Shown here: piece by piece, positions 17,366-17,391 of the stretch
Layout: the number at the start of each line of letters is the position of its first letter
Numbering within the stretch: position 1 is the stretch's first letter
DNA from: Desulfobacteria bacterium
GTDB taxonomy: Bacteria > Desulfobacterota > Desulfobacteria > Desulfobacterales > C00003060
Direction: 5' to 3'
NCBI GenBank assembly: GCA_030145035.1
Contig: JAQYWL010000125.1
Span: forward strand, 1-17,391
DNA: 17,391 bases
Notes under the pieces: generated by a model
Seen by the model: only the letters and a program-made list of their open reading frames with translations
Databases searched by the model: none
Told to the model about the DNA's origin: nothing
Made by a program: the position numbers and the translations under genes

Positions 17366-17391
17366 GACCATTCTTCAAAATGCTGAAAAAT

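Overview
The window reads as chromosomal DNA from a Gram-negative anaerobe. The anaerobic (early cobalt insertion) B12 route is present as CbiK, CbiL and CbiC, with no aerobic-route signature. There is an outer-membrane TonB-dependent receptor, a dockerin tail of the kind common in Desulfobacterota, and many dispersed palindromic repeats and short tandem 7-8-mer repeats. Desulfobacterota or a neighbouring phylum is my best guess; this is inference, since no rRNA or marker gene is present. Nearly every real gene lies on the minus strand, so the window is described from its high-coordinate end downwards.

Region A (17391-14786) is unrelated accessory DNA. It holds a DUF4143-type AAA ATPase whose promoter sits so close to the ATG that the mRNA may be leaderless, a C-terminal dockerin fragment overlapping its 3' end, a cohesin-domain ORF without a convincing signal peptide, and a small secreted protein.

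Region B (14733-12228) starts the cobalamin regulon. A promoter, a cobalamin riboswitch and an intrinsic terminator precede a zinc-dependent medium-chain dehydrogenase and a divergent TrpD-like phosphoribosyltransferase. The TrpD-like gene is split by one in-frame TAA.

Region C (12221-4381) is a tight operon: a TonB-dependent receptor, a polytopic DUF2162-type protein with a membrane CPVC motif, a MotA/TolQ/ExbB-type channel protein, a DUF2149-type single-pass protein that looks ExbD-like, and a large CobN-family protein. The CobN protein has an N-terminal signal peptide and a C-terminal membrane anchor, so its chelatase domain is predicted to be periplasmic. The gene set resembles the haem-uptake hmuRSTUV operons of Bacteroidota, but here it is tied to B12 biosynthesis and a B12 riboswitch. 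No CobS/CobT (or BchI/D) ATPase is present, and CbiK already supplies cobalt insertion, so this CobN probably does something else, for example metal removal or exchange on an imported tetrapyrrole or corrinoid.

Region D (4161-1) holds cobalamin biosynthesis genes cbiK, cobB/cbiA, cbiC and cbiL (the last runs off the window). A small GIY-YIG nuclease gene bracketed by inverted copies of a palindromic repeat interrupts the run between cbiC and cbiL.

The most interesting parts are the periplasmic CobN plus ExbB/ExbD-like module under B12 control, the TrpD-like/dehydrogenase pair directly behind the riboswitch with its nonsense codon, the repeat-bracketed GIY-YIG unit, and the tandem heptamer/octamer repeats sitting at operon junctions.
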